Shown here in pieces: positions 46,691-59,409 of a stretch of 64,000 bases of DNA. The number at the start of each line of letters is the position of its first letter. Within the stretch, counting starts at the first letter, position 1. This DNA comes from Apostichopus japonicus (lineage: Eukaryota > Echinodermata > Holothuroidea > Aspidochirotida > Stichopodidae): NCBI RefSeq assembly GCF_037975245.1, contig NC_092574.1:27574713-27638712 (forward strand), read 5' to 3'. The position numbers and the translations under genes were made by a program. Below the pieces are notes generated by a model that searched no databases, was not told where the DNA came from, and saw only the letters and a list, made by a program, of their open reading frames with translations.

Positions 46691-49539
46691 GTAAAGGATG
46701 GCCAAAGGTATGTTCTTTCTTCCTGCAATATGTCAATCAACACATCCAAGCTTTTAGTTCTGGTGTTGGCACTTGGATTCAGCATATAGGCACCTTGGTA
46801 CTAAAGATGGTGGAACATGTTGTCTAATATTATAAATACGCCTAACAGCAAGGCCAGTCCTGAATGGTAGTTTATTTTGTTTATGAATTGTCATGTTTAT
46901 CTGTAAACAGTAGCTTTAATGTTAACATGTTCTTAAGATAAAGTACGATAAATCAATTGTGAGGAATTTGCCTTGTTTGCTGACAAAAGATGGTGTATTA
47001 GGAAACCTGAAGTTTCAATATTTTATATTTTTGGTTATTCATTGGGGATAGTTGATTGCACTTTTTTTAAGGTTGTACTAGTACAGTAGTCATGTCATTC
47101 ATCTCTCTAAGGCCATAAGGATATTAAAGCTGCTCCAATGGTGAATGAAAATAAATTATGTCACAGAGGTCAAAATGAATGGTTTTGCAAGCAGTTGGTT
47201 ATAGCAGGGAGCTGCTATTCAGCTGCTATTCTGAATAGCAGGGAGATTCAAGGTTATTAATGACATTGCCATTTAGGTTCTATGTTAAGAGTGCTAAATG
47301 GCTCATTATGTTGTAATAAGTCCTTCTGAGTAGGCTGGGGTGATGGACTCGTAAACGTTGATAATATTGGAGTACCTGACAAGCCAGTAAAGCTCAAAGT
47401 CTGAAAGCCTTGTAAAACAATAGGTAGAAAATACATCATACATCTACATGGTACTGTAGATCCTGCTTGGTGAGTACAAGAACCCTATGGAACTTGGCAG
47501 AAGTCAAAGGTCATTTGATGTCAACAAAGGTTAAACCTGAAAACACTGCAAGTTTGGTAACTAAAAAGTGTTGCTATATGTTGCCTTTCTTTCATACTTG
47601 GTATGTTGATTCTTGTGGTGTATACAAAAAATCCTATTGAAATTGGTAGAGGTCAAATGTCATGTGAGGTTAGGAGAAGTAAAAGTAAAAAATCCTGACA
47701 TTTGCAAACATGATAGCTGCCATTGAAGTAAAGCTTGCATGAACTTCCTACTTGATTGGTCTGCATCGTACAAGAATCTTGATGGTTATTTGGAGTCAGT
47801 AGTGTTCAGCTCTTTGAAATCTTGTTTTAAGTTTTGCTCTTTAATTGTCTTATCGAATATGTGACAAGAAATCACTTATCCAACTGGTTTTCTGTTTGTA
47901 TCAAAGGTCATTTCAGACCAGCACAGGTCATAGTCTGGTATGCCCAATGCCTGAAATATAAAGCTTGAATTACTTTCATGTGTTGAATGTAGATCCTTAA
48001 TGAGCACAAGAACACTCATGCTTTGTAGGAAGGTTAAATGTCATTTGAGGTCAATAGATGTCAAAGTCTGAAAAGTAAATTTTTTCAGCTAGATGAAAAT
48101 GCATGTATTGGAATTGGAGGTAACCCTGATATAATTGTCCAGTCTTCATACTTTACCACATTCTTCAAGAGAGTGCTATGACTCTATTGTTTTGCTTGTT
48201 GTGCTGACATGTTTCTCTGTTTGTTTTTCAACCTTTTCCATTAACACTGGGCAAACTTTACTCTGTGCCAAGAAATTCACTCTTGGGATTATCTGTAGGC
48301 TTCTCCTTGCATGAGTCCTCTCTGGTTGTGGTAACCATTTCTTTGTCATGCATCATGCCCCCAGGTCTGTTGACAAATTGCCTTCAGTGGTAAGCTTTGC
48401 TATTACCTTGTCTAATCTCCTCAGGAGCTATAATGCTAGTTAAGGGAAGACCAATATAAGACCATGGAAGTATTACCATGAAGGAAAAGATGAGAACAAA
48501 ACATGTTTAGCTTGAAGTCATAGATGTCTCAGAATATATCCTGGAGTATTGTTATGATCACTAATATCTGCAGATAGGTGAAAAGGTATGGGGACTTTTA
48601 AGTCTGAATTCATGGTTACTAAGTTACTTCTTGTCATTGTAGTTCTTGTATGGTAATACTGTCAGTTGCCCAGCAGTATTGAAAATCATGCAACATGAAT
48701 TAGACTCCATGGTTGTGTACCAATTGGTCATATTAGCTTGAGGCAATAGGCCTTACATTTTGAGTGATTTGATAAAAAGTAGAATAATGCATAACATTGA
48801 GTGGCAATGGGTGGCACATGAAATTATCCTCTGATTTTCAGCAGGTAATGAGAATAAAAAAAACTATCCCATTGCCAAGATATTAAAAGCTCACTTGCCA
48901 TACTAAACTATTAAACCTCAATCATCATGAAACTCAAATGTGTACCTTCACCAACCAAAGTTTATGGTCGTGGTTTTCCCTTTGCATACACCCCACCCTC
49001 CCAAATAAGACTTGGTTATGCCAGCCAGCCTATAACCTCTTTGTGATCCTTCTCCTAACTCATTTGCCCTTACTTCAGAGGTCATGTAGTCCTATGCATA
49101 TGACCTTTTATGTGACTCTGTGCCATATATCTGTCCTCACCTGAGTTGCCAGGGCCACAATGAGCCTAACCCCAAGGTGACACCTGACCAGGCTGCTAAC
49201 CTGATTGGTTCTATGGGTTATATATCTCTCAACACCCTTTACTAGTGGGATGACCAAAAGATGTTTGTCCCATTAGTTTGGCTTTTGCAAATGTTAGGAA
49301 ATACTTGATATATTTATATGAAGGTGGTTTGTAGTACATCACACATGATAGGATAAAAGCTAGCTAGCTTAGCTGCTGTAGCCTAGCATAGAAAACAGGA
49401 GCAGAATTGACAGGAGAATGTAACAGTAAACCCTTTCTCATTTGTGGAGAATTCTCTGATGCTGTTCATATTGAAAAGAAGCAGTTATGGCTATTAGACT
49501 TGCTGGTAACTTTACCAAGGTTAGTTTGAATCTTTGCTT
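46691..49539. other. Intron sequence
   Basis: Besides the GGTCA-family repeat, a block reading CCATATATCTGTCCTCACCT followed by GAGTTGCCAGGGCCA at about 49121-49190 recurs at 53586-53650 and 53660-53725. A short acceptor/donor-flanked stretch near 48365-48389 (CCCCCAG to GTAAGC) is too small to call. Confidence 0.35.
47440..48075. repeat. GGTCAAAGGTCA-family repeat, 3-4 degenerate copies
   Basis: Units of roughly 150-190 bp with GTGAGTACAAGAACCCTATG, GTCAAAGGTCATTTGATGTCA, and a variable tail CTTTCATACTTGGTATGTTG. The words TCAAATGTCATGTGAGG and TTAAATGTCATTTGAGGTCA mark later copies. Related copies lie at 51395-51760, 59620-59700 and 63950-64000. Confidence 0.6.
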
Positions 49540-49547
49540 GTTTCAAG

Positions 49548-50211
49548 GGTGACATCCCTATGTTCCGATGTCTCTATGTTCCGACGTCTCTATGTTCCGA
49601 CAAATTGTTGGACACTAATTTTTTTTTGACCAAAATTTTTTCGGACCCAATTTTGTGGGGAGACTCAATTTTTGGGGCCCCAAATTTTTTGGGACCCAAT
49701 TTTTTGGGGGGGACTAAATTTTTTTTTTGGACCAACATTTTTTCTGACCTACCTTTTTGGGGGACACAATTTTTTGGACGCACCAAATTTTTTTCAGGAA
49801 AAAAAGGGCCCAAAGTTTGTTATGACCCAAAAAGTGCTTGTGACCGAAAATTGCTTGTGACCCGAAATTTAATTGTTTGTACTCAAATTTTTTGGGACCA
49901 AAATCAGTGGTCAAAAAAAAATTTTGGTCCGAATAAAGTTGGTCCGAAAACATGTTGGTGTCAAAAATTTTGTTCAAAAAAAATTTGGTCATAAAAATAT
50001 ATTGGTCTAAAATAATTTTGCTCCGAAAAAAGTTGGTCCGAAAACATGTTGGTCAACAATTTGGTCCAAAAAAAATTGAGTCCGAAAAAATTTGAGTAAA
50101 AAAAAATTAGAGTCCAAAAAAATTGTCGGAACATAGAGACGTCGGAACATAGAGATGTCGGAACATAGAGACGTCGGAACATAGAGACGTCGGAACATAG
50201 AGATGTAACCG
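49548..50211. mobile_element. Foldback (TU-like) transposon, 664 bp
   Basis: The element is one large inverted repeat. The left outer part has tandem TCTCTATGTTCCGACG units; the right outer part has the same in reverse (CGGAACATAGAGACGTCGGAA). The inner parts are degenerate short tandem words built on GGACC(A/C)AATTTTTTTGG on the left and their complement (TTGGTCCGAAAAAA) on the right. The ends GGTGACATCCCTATG and, inverted, GGTTACATCTCTATG match. Perfect 8-bp duplications GTTTCAAG flank it at 49540-49547 and 50212-50219. Foldback elements with tandem-repeat arms and 8-bp duplications are known from sea urchins (TU elements). Open frames on both strands are artefacts of the T-rich words. Confidence 0.85.
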
Positions 50212-50219
50212 GTTTCAAG

Positions 50220-51026
50220 TCTTGCCACTTTCTGAAAGATTTTTGTTGATAGCTTTTTCTGGAATAATTTATCCGAAATTGTCTCGCAAAATGCTATGCA
50301 CAGTTGCAAATTACTGAACAGGTGTGTAGCAGTTTTGTGCACAGAAACCATTGTACATTACAAGAGGCAAACTATACAAAAGTTAAACACTCAATTATTC
50401 CCTGCTATTAATCTTCATTTGTCTCCAATCTTGGCCAAGTCCGAGTTAAGGTTCTTCCCATCTCCTAGCTAGTGTGTTAAGACTAAGTTGGCCTATTGTA
50501 TTTCAAGTTTTGAATGGATGTATAATGTATTAGTGATCACTGCTAATTTCATGCTGTGCATTACATCTGTTTTGTGAGAGAAGGGATCAAGTAACAAAAG
50601 CCAAGGAATTCTTCATTGACACTGCCAAACTTTAGTTGAAATTCCATTTGTATCCTGTTCTTAAGGTAAGTTTGTACAGCAGGCAGGGTTGTCTTGTAAA
50701 ACAACAGCTATAATGGTCTTCATGCTTCTTGTACATACCCCCACCCCCCTCCTCCCACCCTCGTAGTAAATCTCTCTCTAGAAAATTTAGCTGATCTCTG
50801 AAGGCCCATGTCATGTATACAATACACATGTAGACATACTCTAGGCATGACTCCTCATATGGCTGTAACGTCTCTCAGCTCTATCACTGCATGTTCATCA
50901 CACAGATTTGACTAGTCAGGGTTACAACTCCCACCAAGGAGCCTAAAGTAATGAGTGGTTATTTGGGGTGGTGGCTCCTGGTGTTTTCATTTCTTGCTGA
51001 AGGCAAAAGCATGCTAAAGTAAGCTA
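50220..51026. other. Intron sequence
   Basis: Nothing recognised apart from a C-rich run near 50735. Confidence 0.35.
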
Positions 51027-51217
51027 CACTATAGTGATGGCATGTATGTGTGTTTGCACTTGTTCACTATAGTGATGGCATGTATGTGTGTTTGCACTTG
51101 TTCACTATAGTGATGGCATGTATGTGTGTTTGCACTTGTTCACTATAGTGATGGCATGTATGTCTGTTTGCACTTGTTCACTATAGTGATGGCATGTATG
51201 TGTGTTTGCACTTGTTT
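51027..51217. repeat. 38-bp tandem repeat, 5 copies
   Basis: The unit reads CACTATAGTGATGGCATGTA followed by TGTGTGTTTGCACTTGTT; the copies are almost identical, so the expansion is recent. Confidence 0.95.
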
Positions 51218-51394
51218 TGCATTCAGATTGAGGAATTGAACAAAGGAGTTTTAAGTCCTCAGACCTCACTCATTTGAAAAGAACCACCAAGTCCTCAGAA
51301 AAATATTTTTCTGAAGGGGCACTGTTAACATTAGGGATTCGAACAATAGAAAAACCGATAGCGTCCTCAGTCTGAATGTAAAACATTGTGTGTC

Positions 51395-51960
51395 TGTTGT
51401 GTGTGTGATACCTTGGCTGGTAAACATCCCAAAACTCCAAAACTAAAGCTTTGATGAACTACATACTTGATTTGTGGAGCCACCTTAGTGAGTATAAGAA
51501 CCCTATGCTTTCTTGTGGAGGCCCAATTGGCCAATGGTCATGTGAGGTCAACAGAGGTCAGTCTGAAAACTTGTAATCACCCTAAACTCCAAAAGACAAG
51601 TTAACTCCAATAGAAAAGTTAACTCCAAAAGAAAAGGTAACTCCAAAAGAAAAGGTTGGGTGAACAATTAACATTGCATGTGGATCCACCTTTTAGTTAG
51701 CATGAAAGCCTAATGTTTTCTGTGGAGGTTAGTACTAAGAAGTCAGCAGATGTCAAAGTCTGTTAGATCTTGGTAACAGTAAACACAATAACTCAAAACT
51801 AGCTTGGATGAACTTTGTCACTCGAGATGACAATATTAACTATTGGATGTACTTTACGTTTAGTATGAAGATATTAGAACCGGCTGTGCACAGTGTACAG
51901 TAAACATCCTCATGTAATGTAAATGTAAGAAATCACTAAGCCTCTTGGCTCTCTGGTTTA
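51395..51960. repeat. GGTCAAAGGTCA-family repeat, degenerate copies
   Basis: Contains TTGTGTGTGTGATACC, GAGTATAAGAACCCTATG, GTCATGTGAGGTCAACAGAGGTCA and AACTCCAAAAGA words (the last in a small tandem at 51590-51655). Same family as 47440-48075. Confidence 0.55.
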
Positions 51961-52665
51961 TTCCTTGCCAGAGGCATCTATGAGATGGTGATGGCATGTG
52001 TGTGTTAATTTAAATTATAAGTGAAGTCAACACACACAGTAAAACATGCCATCCCATAATTTGCCATAATCAGGATTCAAAAGTTTCAAAACATTATTTT
52101 ACAGTGAGCAAGCAGTTTTGCATACAGTAATTTGTGTTATAAAATTCCAAAAAGTCATGAAATAAGTGTGCATTATAAATAATTGATGTGTCTGTGTTAG
52201 TATGATGCATGCTGTACACAGAATGAGTATTGTCCTCAACAGTAACAGTTGCATGTACAGACTTGTGAGATCCTACTTCCCACTCCTCCCCACCCACCTA
52301 CCTCCTATACATGTGTAACTAAGGTAAATACAAGCAACTTATGTGTGCTCTCATACAGTATCATCAAAGGTAAACAATACTGTGGTTACCTGCGGTTACC
52401 TGCATGGATAACAGGTTCTTGTCAGTCTTTCAGTACTGATTCAGACAGTAGTAATGTAGTTAGGGACTTGAACAGTTTCTTGACTGCCTGTTCCTTGTTA
52501 TTCACTTTTTGCTTTGACTGTTAAATCAAAGTGCCCCAATGGTTCAGACTGTGGGAGTGACCTGATTATATCTTAGTGAACCAGCAAAGTAAATAGAGAA
52601 ATTAAGGTTAAGATGATAGAAGGTTTATTGAAGGCCATTGACCAAAACCAACTCATTTATCTCCA
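51961..52665. other. Intron sequence
   Basis: The plus-strand open frame at 52249-52524 has acceptor-like sites inside but no donor and no recognisable fold. Not called. Confidence 0.35.
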
Positions 52666-52669
52666 TTAA

Positions 52670-53473
52670 AGCAGCATTTTGCGTTGGGTCGCTTTTTTCC
52701 ACCTTTTTAACATGTGCATCGATTTTTTTACATGTATCAATCATAAAACAGCAAACTAAGATACCATCCAAGTTTCACCCTGCCAAGAGCGTTAATTAGC
52801 GAGTAATTAACGATTTATATCGATAATGAGTAAAAGTGTCCTCGACAAAGTTTTCATATCTCCAAATCCACTAGTTTGAATTCCACCAATCAGTGAATAG
52901 TATGTTTATTCATGAGCATTTTGCGTTTGGTCGCCGTTTTCTACTTTTTTGACATGTCCATCGAGTTTTTTACATACATCAAATCACAAAACAGCAAATT
53001 AAGATATTAGCCAAATTTTTCCCTGCCAAAAACGTTAATTGGCGAGTATTCCACATACAAAATTAAATCGCATTCAGTTCCCAAACCCACTAGTTTGAAT
53101 TCAACCAATCACAGATGCAGGTTTAGTTATGAGCCGTTGCTAAAAATAGATTCAAGACTTTGCGTTGGGAGTTGTTATGCAACTCCCTGGTATAACTGCC
53201 ATATAGACTGTACACAAATCAAGCGTGGTGTTATATTACGTATCTGTCAATGACGTTCGTAGTGTTTAAATATTCATATTATGGGCGAGGTTTATTGGGT
53301 TCCCAACGGAAAATATCTTGGAGAACAACAAAGTTGAAAGTTGCAATTTTTTCGACTTTTATGCCACCATTTGAAGCAAAATATAAATAGATAAGCTAGT
53401 TATGTATGTCGTTATGGCATAGTGGAGTCAGTGAAGTTGAGAAATATCATAGTCGAGGACGCAAAATGCTGCT
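52670..53473. mobile_element. Second TTAA-type transposon family, 804 bp
   Basis: TTAA duplications lie at 52666-52669 and 53474-53477. The ends AGCAGCATTTTGCGTTGGG and, inverted, AGCAGCATTTTGCGTCCTCG share a perfect 15 bp. The left 140 bp is repeated with changes inside at about 52915-53050 (GCATTTTGCGTTTGGTCGCC, CAAAACAGCAAATTAAGATA, CCCTGCCAAAAACGTTAATT). No coding capacity; probably Kolobok-like. Confidence 0.85.
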
Positions 53474-53585
53474 TTAAATTTGCAATACAAACTACCCTGT
53501 TCTACTGAAACCACAAGTGAGCATATTTGAATTTCAGAGAAATCTAGATACCATTCTAGTTGCTCTGGCATTGGTGGTGATTTGG

Positions 53586-53725
53586 GCCATATATCTGTCC
53601 TCACCTAAGTTGTCAGGGCCAGAATAAGCCTAACCCCCCCTCCCCCCAGACTACACCCAGATAACTATCCTTGTCTGAGTTGCCAGGGCCAGAATGAGCC
53701 TAACCTCCCAAGGCTACACCTGACC
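53586..53725. repeat. ATCTGTCCTCACCTAAGTTG repeat, two copies
   Basis: Two tandem copies of a 65-75-bp block with GAGTTGCCAGGGCCAGAAT and GAGCCTAACC, then C-rich and CTACACCTGACCA. A third copy is at about 49121-49190. Confidence 0.7.
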
Positions 53726-54601
53726 ACATGGTGGTCACTGTTTTGTAAGGAAGATGCCCAAAAGAATGATGATTCATATCCCAAATAAAAGTAGCTGAGC
53801 AGGTTGACCCAGCAAGATGATGGATGGTTGTTCTGGGTCAGATTCAATGGTTCCTGTATCCCTCTTTCTACCTGCTGACACTCAACATCTGATTCAATGG
53901 TTTCTCTATCGCTCTCTCTACCTGCTCAACACACAACATCTGCATTCAGACTTTAACATTTTGTCAACTTTTGGGGAAAGCTACTGCAGCAGGATGCATG
54001 CAGTGGCTGATTGTTAGTGTTACTAATTTCTGCTAAATTCATAGCAATGCTCAAATAGAAATACTTTTATGACCACCTTGAATCTATTTGTCACTTTCAA
54101 ATCGTCAATCTTCAAAGACAGGCATATTGGCTCCACATATTCATTACTTACTTTTATAGAAAAAGGAAGCAGATGTTAAAGTCTTTTGGAAGACAGAAAT
54201 AAAATGAAATAATTCTCTCCAGTTTCATTCTTTGATCTATATTGCTTTCTAAAAGTCATCCTCTGGTTAGGGAGATCATTTTCTTAGTTCCCTAGAGGAT
54301 GTGATATTGCACTCTGTCAGCTTAGTAGGAAATTTATAGACTTTCCACAATCAGGGTTTGTGACTTTATGGAGATGGGTGTTGGTAGTTATTTATTCCAA
54401 TTGGATACAAAGAAAAGCCATTAAGAAATGTACTGTAAGATTTGTTGGCAGCGTTAAGGAGTGTTAAGGTTCATTGCAGTATCCTTCTGAGTGTAGAAAT
54501 GTGTTTTTCTATCTTTGCAAATTTGGAAACTGTCATCTGAGGATGATCCATGCAGTGAGACAACATGACAATTCTTGGGAGGAGAGGACTTCTGAGTCCC
54601 T
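53726..54601. other. Intron sequence
   Basis: A short local duplication (GATTCAATGGTTCCTGTATCCC / GATTCAATGGTTTCTCTATCGC) lies near 53841-53930. Nothing else recognised. Confidence 0.35.
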
Positions 54602-54605
54602 TTAA

Positions 54606-55573
54606 AGGTATTGTCCGGTGGAAGATTTTTATACATTGTCCTCATAGTGCTTAATTTTCTAATCATTTGTGAAAAATGTCCCAATTCGAAGTTTCCTTCC
54701 AGTTTTCAAATTCACCAGTCCTCACCAAAAGTACCATTTGTTTGAACGCATCAATTTGGTGAATGACGTACTGTAATGTGCGCAAATTGGCTCCCATTTC
54801 TGCAACAAATGCACTCTTGTATGTACATGCACAGATGATTGCCTATTATATATTACATACACATCGCGAACGTACGCATACAGCCTACCATGTCCAGTTA
54901 GTACGTACATAGCATTGCACTTAATGCACTCTCACACTCAAACCACATTAACCATTCTTTGAAATCGCTGAAATAAATTTCACGGATCAACTTTACAGTA
55001 AAAGGAAGTTTATTTAATATAACTTTAAAAGTATGTGGAACACCAAAAGGAGAAACATGGCGGAATTGATGTCCAGAGCAGAATGTAGTACCGGGAAGCT
55101 TAGGCTTCGCTAAACTGTCTGATTGTACCCTTACAGTAGCCTACATGCGAACATTCTTTGCATTGGAACTGGACAGCGCAATGTAAACAATGAAGAGTCT
55201 GCCATTCAAACTTATCTTGTGTTACACAAAGACCACCAAATCACCGATGCACTACATACAGTATATGACGGCTTAACAAATTTTTAAAACATCTAATTAA
55301 TAAGATATTGCACTGAAATTAAGGAAGCAATTAATCGTATTCAAACGCAGGTTTTGTTGTGACTACTGCAGGAACTGTATGCAGCGTGGGTTATGTCGCA
55401 ATCTGCATTTACCCAGATGACGTTATGTTCTCTACTGTTCAAAGTATATATTTGAAATATCCATCCTAAACGATTAAAAAAACGTTTCCCTGTCAAATGC
55501 ATAATAGCATTCTCATACTTTGAAAACATTTTTGGAAAGTTGTTTATCGTTTAAGGTCTACCAGACAATTCTT
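54606..55573. mobile_element. Non-autonomous TTAA-type DNA transposon, copy 3 (diverged)
   Basis: TTAA duplications at 54602-54605 and 55574-55577. Ends AGGTATTGTCCGGTGG and, inverted, AAGAATTGTCTGG. It aligns along its whole length with copies 1 and 2 but with many substitutions and indels, so it is an older insertion. It keeps CAGTAAAAGGAA, GTTACACAAAGACCAC and the AACGATTAAAAAA block. Confidence 0.82.
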
Positions 55574-55577
55574 TTAA

Positions 55578-56799
55578 TTGTAGTTGTTACTATATACGAG
55601 AATTGGTCTGCTAGGGCAAGAATAGTAAAATGGTAGGAGTCATTTATAAGGGCTAAACTAATTCAAGGCAAAATCAAACTTTATCAATCAAGGCATATAT
55701 ACAGTATCACCAATTTACCTTACCACAGAAATGTTATCCTGTATTGGCAGAATAATAGTTGAATGAGTCGACGGGTTATCAGCCTATGGTGCTTCCAAGC
55801 ATGTGTGTTCCTTTCTTTGGTTGGTTAAGTTTCTCAACACACATGCTTCCATGAAAGTCAGGGTGGAACAACAGAGCATCCGGTGGTAAATAGCATTTTG
55901 TTTCTCTTTACAATATCAAAGAAGTCATGCTATATTTATTGTAGTTGGTATTGAGATGTCATTAATGATTCCATCATCTCACCCTATTGGATATCACTGC
56001 AGTGAGTGATCAGTAACTACACATGATCACATTAAGCATTCCAGAACTATAGTGGCAAAAACAACAGACTTCAATTTATTTCACATATTTCAAACCCCTA
56101 AGGCTATTAATTTTATTGTTGAAACAATCTTTGATAACTGATTTTGAGCCTTCTAGATTAATGACAATAAATTTATGTAAATCATTGTACTACAAAGTAC
56201 AAACCCAATAATTGAATTTACTAATTTCTATGAACTATATGTGGTCTGAATATTCATTCGTATAAAGGACGACTTTAGGAAGAAAAGTCTTTTTAAAATA
56301 TAGTCCACGAAAAAAGGAGTGCTAGTATCTAGAAATATGTTTCTACAGCTATTTCTTATTCATTACTTCTTTTTCAAAAACTTCTTTGAGGCTAAATTGG
56401 TGATGATGTGGTTCTTCTATGAATTAATAATCTACATCAGCTTGTATAAAGTGAATTAATAGGTAACAGTTTCTTATGCTAGATTCAGCAGCAATCAAAT
56501 CATATACTGATAAAGGATAGCCACATGGATATCCATCTGTTGTTTGTAGAGATGCTGGATTGGATGAATAACTTTGACACCCTTAATTCAGTTTTGTAGA
56601 GAAATTGGATCAAGATGTTGTGGCTGTTGTGTCCTGTCACGGTCTAAATATCTAAGTTAGTCTGTTATTACCATCTGTGTCTGGTACTCAATTAAAGTGA
56701 AACAAAATCTTCCAATCTGCATAGAAACGTTCATGCTGACTATCAAACAAAAGAGAAATTCAGTGAAGAGGTTAAGGCAGACTGCATGAGAGTAATGTA
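55578..56799. other. Intron sequence
   Basis: Nothing recognised. Confidence 0.35.
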
Positions 56800-56939
56800 C
56801 CTCATGATTCTTATTGGACATCAATGTGGTTTTAATATACTGTCTGGTTCTACTAATGCAGATATTCTTTTTGGTGCTGGTTACATCTATCTGGTTCTGG
56901 TTTTAAAACCAATCTGGTGCTGTTCATGTCTGTCAGGTT

Positions 56940-57240
56940 ACACTCATATGGTACTGGCTACATCTAGTGGATTCTGGTTATCCCTATCTGGTACTGGCTA
57001 CATCTAATGGATTCTGGTTATCCCTATCTGGTACTGGCTACATCTAATGGATTCTGGTTATCCCTATCTGGTATTGGCTACATCTAATGAATTCTGGTTA
57101 TCCCTATCTGGTACTGGCTACATCTAATGAATTCTGGTTATCCATATCTGGTACTGGCTACATCTAATGGATTCTGGTTATCCCTATCTGGTTATCCCTA
57201 TCTGGTTATACCTATCTGGTTATCCCTATCTGGTTCTAGT
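56940..57240. repeat. 40-bp tandem repeat (CTGGT-rich)
   Basis: About six copies of TGGTTATCCCTATCTGGTAC followed by TGGCTACATCTAATGGATTC, ending in four copies of a 12-bp sub-unit TGGTTATCCCTATC. Weaker relatives (ATCTGGTAAC, TATCTGGTTCTGGTTACA) extend from about 56830 to 57720, so this looks like an old CTGGTTA repeat with a recent local expansion. Confidence 0.9.
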
Positions 57241-57719
57241 TTCATCTACATCTATTAGTGTGCATTACACATTTATGCTACTGTAGTTAAACTGATCAGT
57301 GGTGATACGGTAGATACAATTCATTAGTACTCAAGTCATGGTGCTGGTTAGATCTATGTGGTTACAATGTACCTACCTGGTTCTGGTTACATTTCAATTA
57401 TGTGACATATGTGTGGTAGTGGTGACGGCTACTTATCTGGTGGCAGTCACACCTGGCAATGGTTATTAGGGATATCACCTATGGTCATATCAATCTGGTA
57501 ACATCTGGTAACATCTGGTAACATTTGTTTATCTGGGTTTCATTTGTCTTTGTGGTTAAGTTTCTTGTTACAACTATCTGATAACATATCCATGATTATC
57601 TCTATCTGTTGCTGGTTACACCCATCTGGTAACATTTATAATTTAACGTATCTGGTATTGGGTATATATGTTTGGTGGTGGTTATATCTGTCTTGTGCTG
57701 TTTGGTTAAGTATAACCAG

Positions 57720-58922
57720 TTACAGCCATCTGCTGATATACTGTTGAGACAATTGCAAGAAAACAAGCCTAAAAAGTAAAAAATGCCAATTAACTACATA
57801 ATGGATATGTTAATCTATTGCATATCGAGCCTAATTGAGGCTAAAGGTTATTTGACGTACAAAAGCTAAATTTGTGCCAAAGCCTGAAAAATTGGAAACA
57901 TAATTCCCTATGTAAATCTAGTGCAACCTTAGCAGTGAATCCTTTTAGAGTTCAAAGTTTATTTTACTCAAGACTACATATGTACAGTGTGTGAATCAGT
58001 ATTGTTGTGTTAAATGAGGATGTCAAAGCCGCAAAGGTGGAGGTAACCACTGGTCAGAGCCTCAAAGGCACAAACTGTAGACTTGTTAACCTTCTACTGT
58101 AAGTGGATGAACGTTTAGCAGGGAGTCTAAAGTCTTCATGTGTTATTCTACCATTGGATCATACAGGTTCTTCCATGACCCGAGTAAAATCACAGGGTTT
58201 GAGGTGAAAACACAGTACTTCTACACACATAATTATGCATTCTACGACATAATTGTGAATATTGAGCATCACTGAGATTTTCTAACTATACAGAAGGGAT
58301 CAAATGCATATGCAAAGATTGCCAGGCCTAAGAATGCCGGGGAGGGGGTGGGGGGAGTTGGGGACAATGTCATGTATGTGGGACAACTGAATGAATGCTT
58401 GGTCAGAGGCATTTGAGATCAACAGACACCAATCTTAAACCTTATACACATATCTTCAACATGTAAACATGCTTCAACCTCAAGCCTTATGGTGGCTTCA
58501 AAATCTCTTTTGTGGCTCCCTTCATAACTAGGCCAAACCAGAGAATTAAGAAATTATGAAGCTACAGTAAGTAAGTGACGGTACACATGTGTTCTAGTTC
58601 AGTACTGTAGGCTTTCATTATCTACAATGCCGAATAGATTTGTTTGTTAAGGGTCACTACCATGCAGCCACTGTAAGGCCACCCATGACTCAAAAACTGA
58701 TTTGCCAAACAATTTAGGAGTCACTCCCTGGAGTATGTTGCAATGCAGTTCATCTAGACCTTTCAAATATTAACAAGAACATCTGCCTGTTTTTGGCAGT
58801 GATATATTGTCCTGTTCTACCTTTTACTTTGATGTTCAAGGAAAGTTCTACTTCTTGCTGCATATTTAGAAGGTAAATTATAAGTCCCTAACTACTGGAA
58901 GAGGGCTTGATCTTTGTTACAG
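57720..58922. other. Intron sequence
   Basis: A degenerate GGTCA-family fragment may lie at 57955-58110. G-rich run near 58340. Nothing else seen. Confidence 0.3.
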
Positions 58923-59055
58923 TTGCCAACCTGTGCAGTATTCTGATTCTTTGTGGAGAGAACTGTTTGATTTCCTCTGAGAATTGCATCAATTTCATGG
59001 CTCTTCCTTTTTGTGATCTGGATGGTCGATTTCCTAAATGGGGAACAGTTTACCA
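58923..59055 (+). CDS. Helical-repeat gene, exon f
   Basis: Acceptor TGATCTTTGTTACAG and donor GTAGGG. The exon has two bases, 43 codons and two bases. It reads ANLCSILILCGENCLISSEN, then CINFMALPFCDLDGRFPKWG and TVY. It is cysteine- and leucine-rich. The CA left at the end joins the A that starts the exon at 61918 to give CAA (glutamine). A longer open frame on the opposite strand (58892-59221) covers the same bases and is judged a shadow of this exon. Confidence 0.58.
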
Positions 59056-59409
59056 GTAGGGACAATTTTCTAAATTTGTCTACCTCACAGAGATTCATGA
59101 TTGGTTGAGAGGACAAGATGATCCAAAGGTAGTAAATCAAATACATCAAAGTCAGCTTCATGCATCCAGATGAGGCAGGCAACATTAAGAAACTAGAGAA
59201 TAGAAGTGCTCTCTCTTTCAATTTTGTTGTATTTTACACCTTTTACACCATATTTTTGGTGTGTTTGTTTGCTTGTGTATATGTTTCTTTCTCATTCCCA
59301 CATGATAGCATTATGACCCCTTGAGATTTCTTTGTTCATGGACATCTCTCCGTTTTGGTTCCAATGCTTTGGCATCCATCAGAACTTCTGCAGTGGAGTT
59401 GGGGTGTTC

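Noticed and set aside
49560-50351. Overlapping open frames of 79-144 codons on both strands
   Set aside because: They consist of T- and A-run words of the foldback element; the peptides are F/K/W-rich low complexity on both strands.
52249-52524. 91-codon open frame with internal acceptor sites
   Set aside because: No usable donor, mixed composition and no resemblance to the neighbouring exons.
53541-53625. Possible exon RNLDTILVALALVVIW after TTTGAATTTCAG
   Set aside because: The frame runs straight into a repeated block (CTGTCCTCACCTAAGTTG) and phases do not fit exons e and f.
58892-59221. 109-codon minus-strand frame
   Set aside because: It lies opposite exon f (58923-59055), which has better splice borders and matching phases; treated as a shadow.
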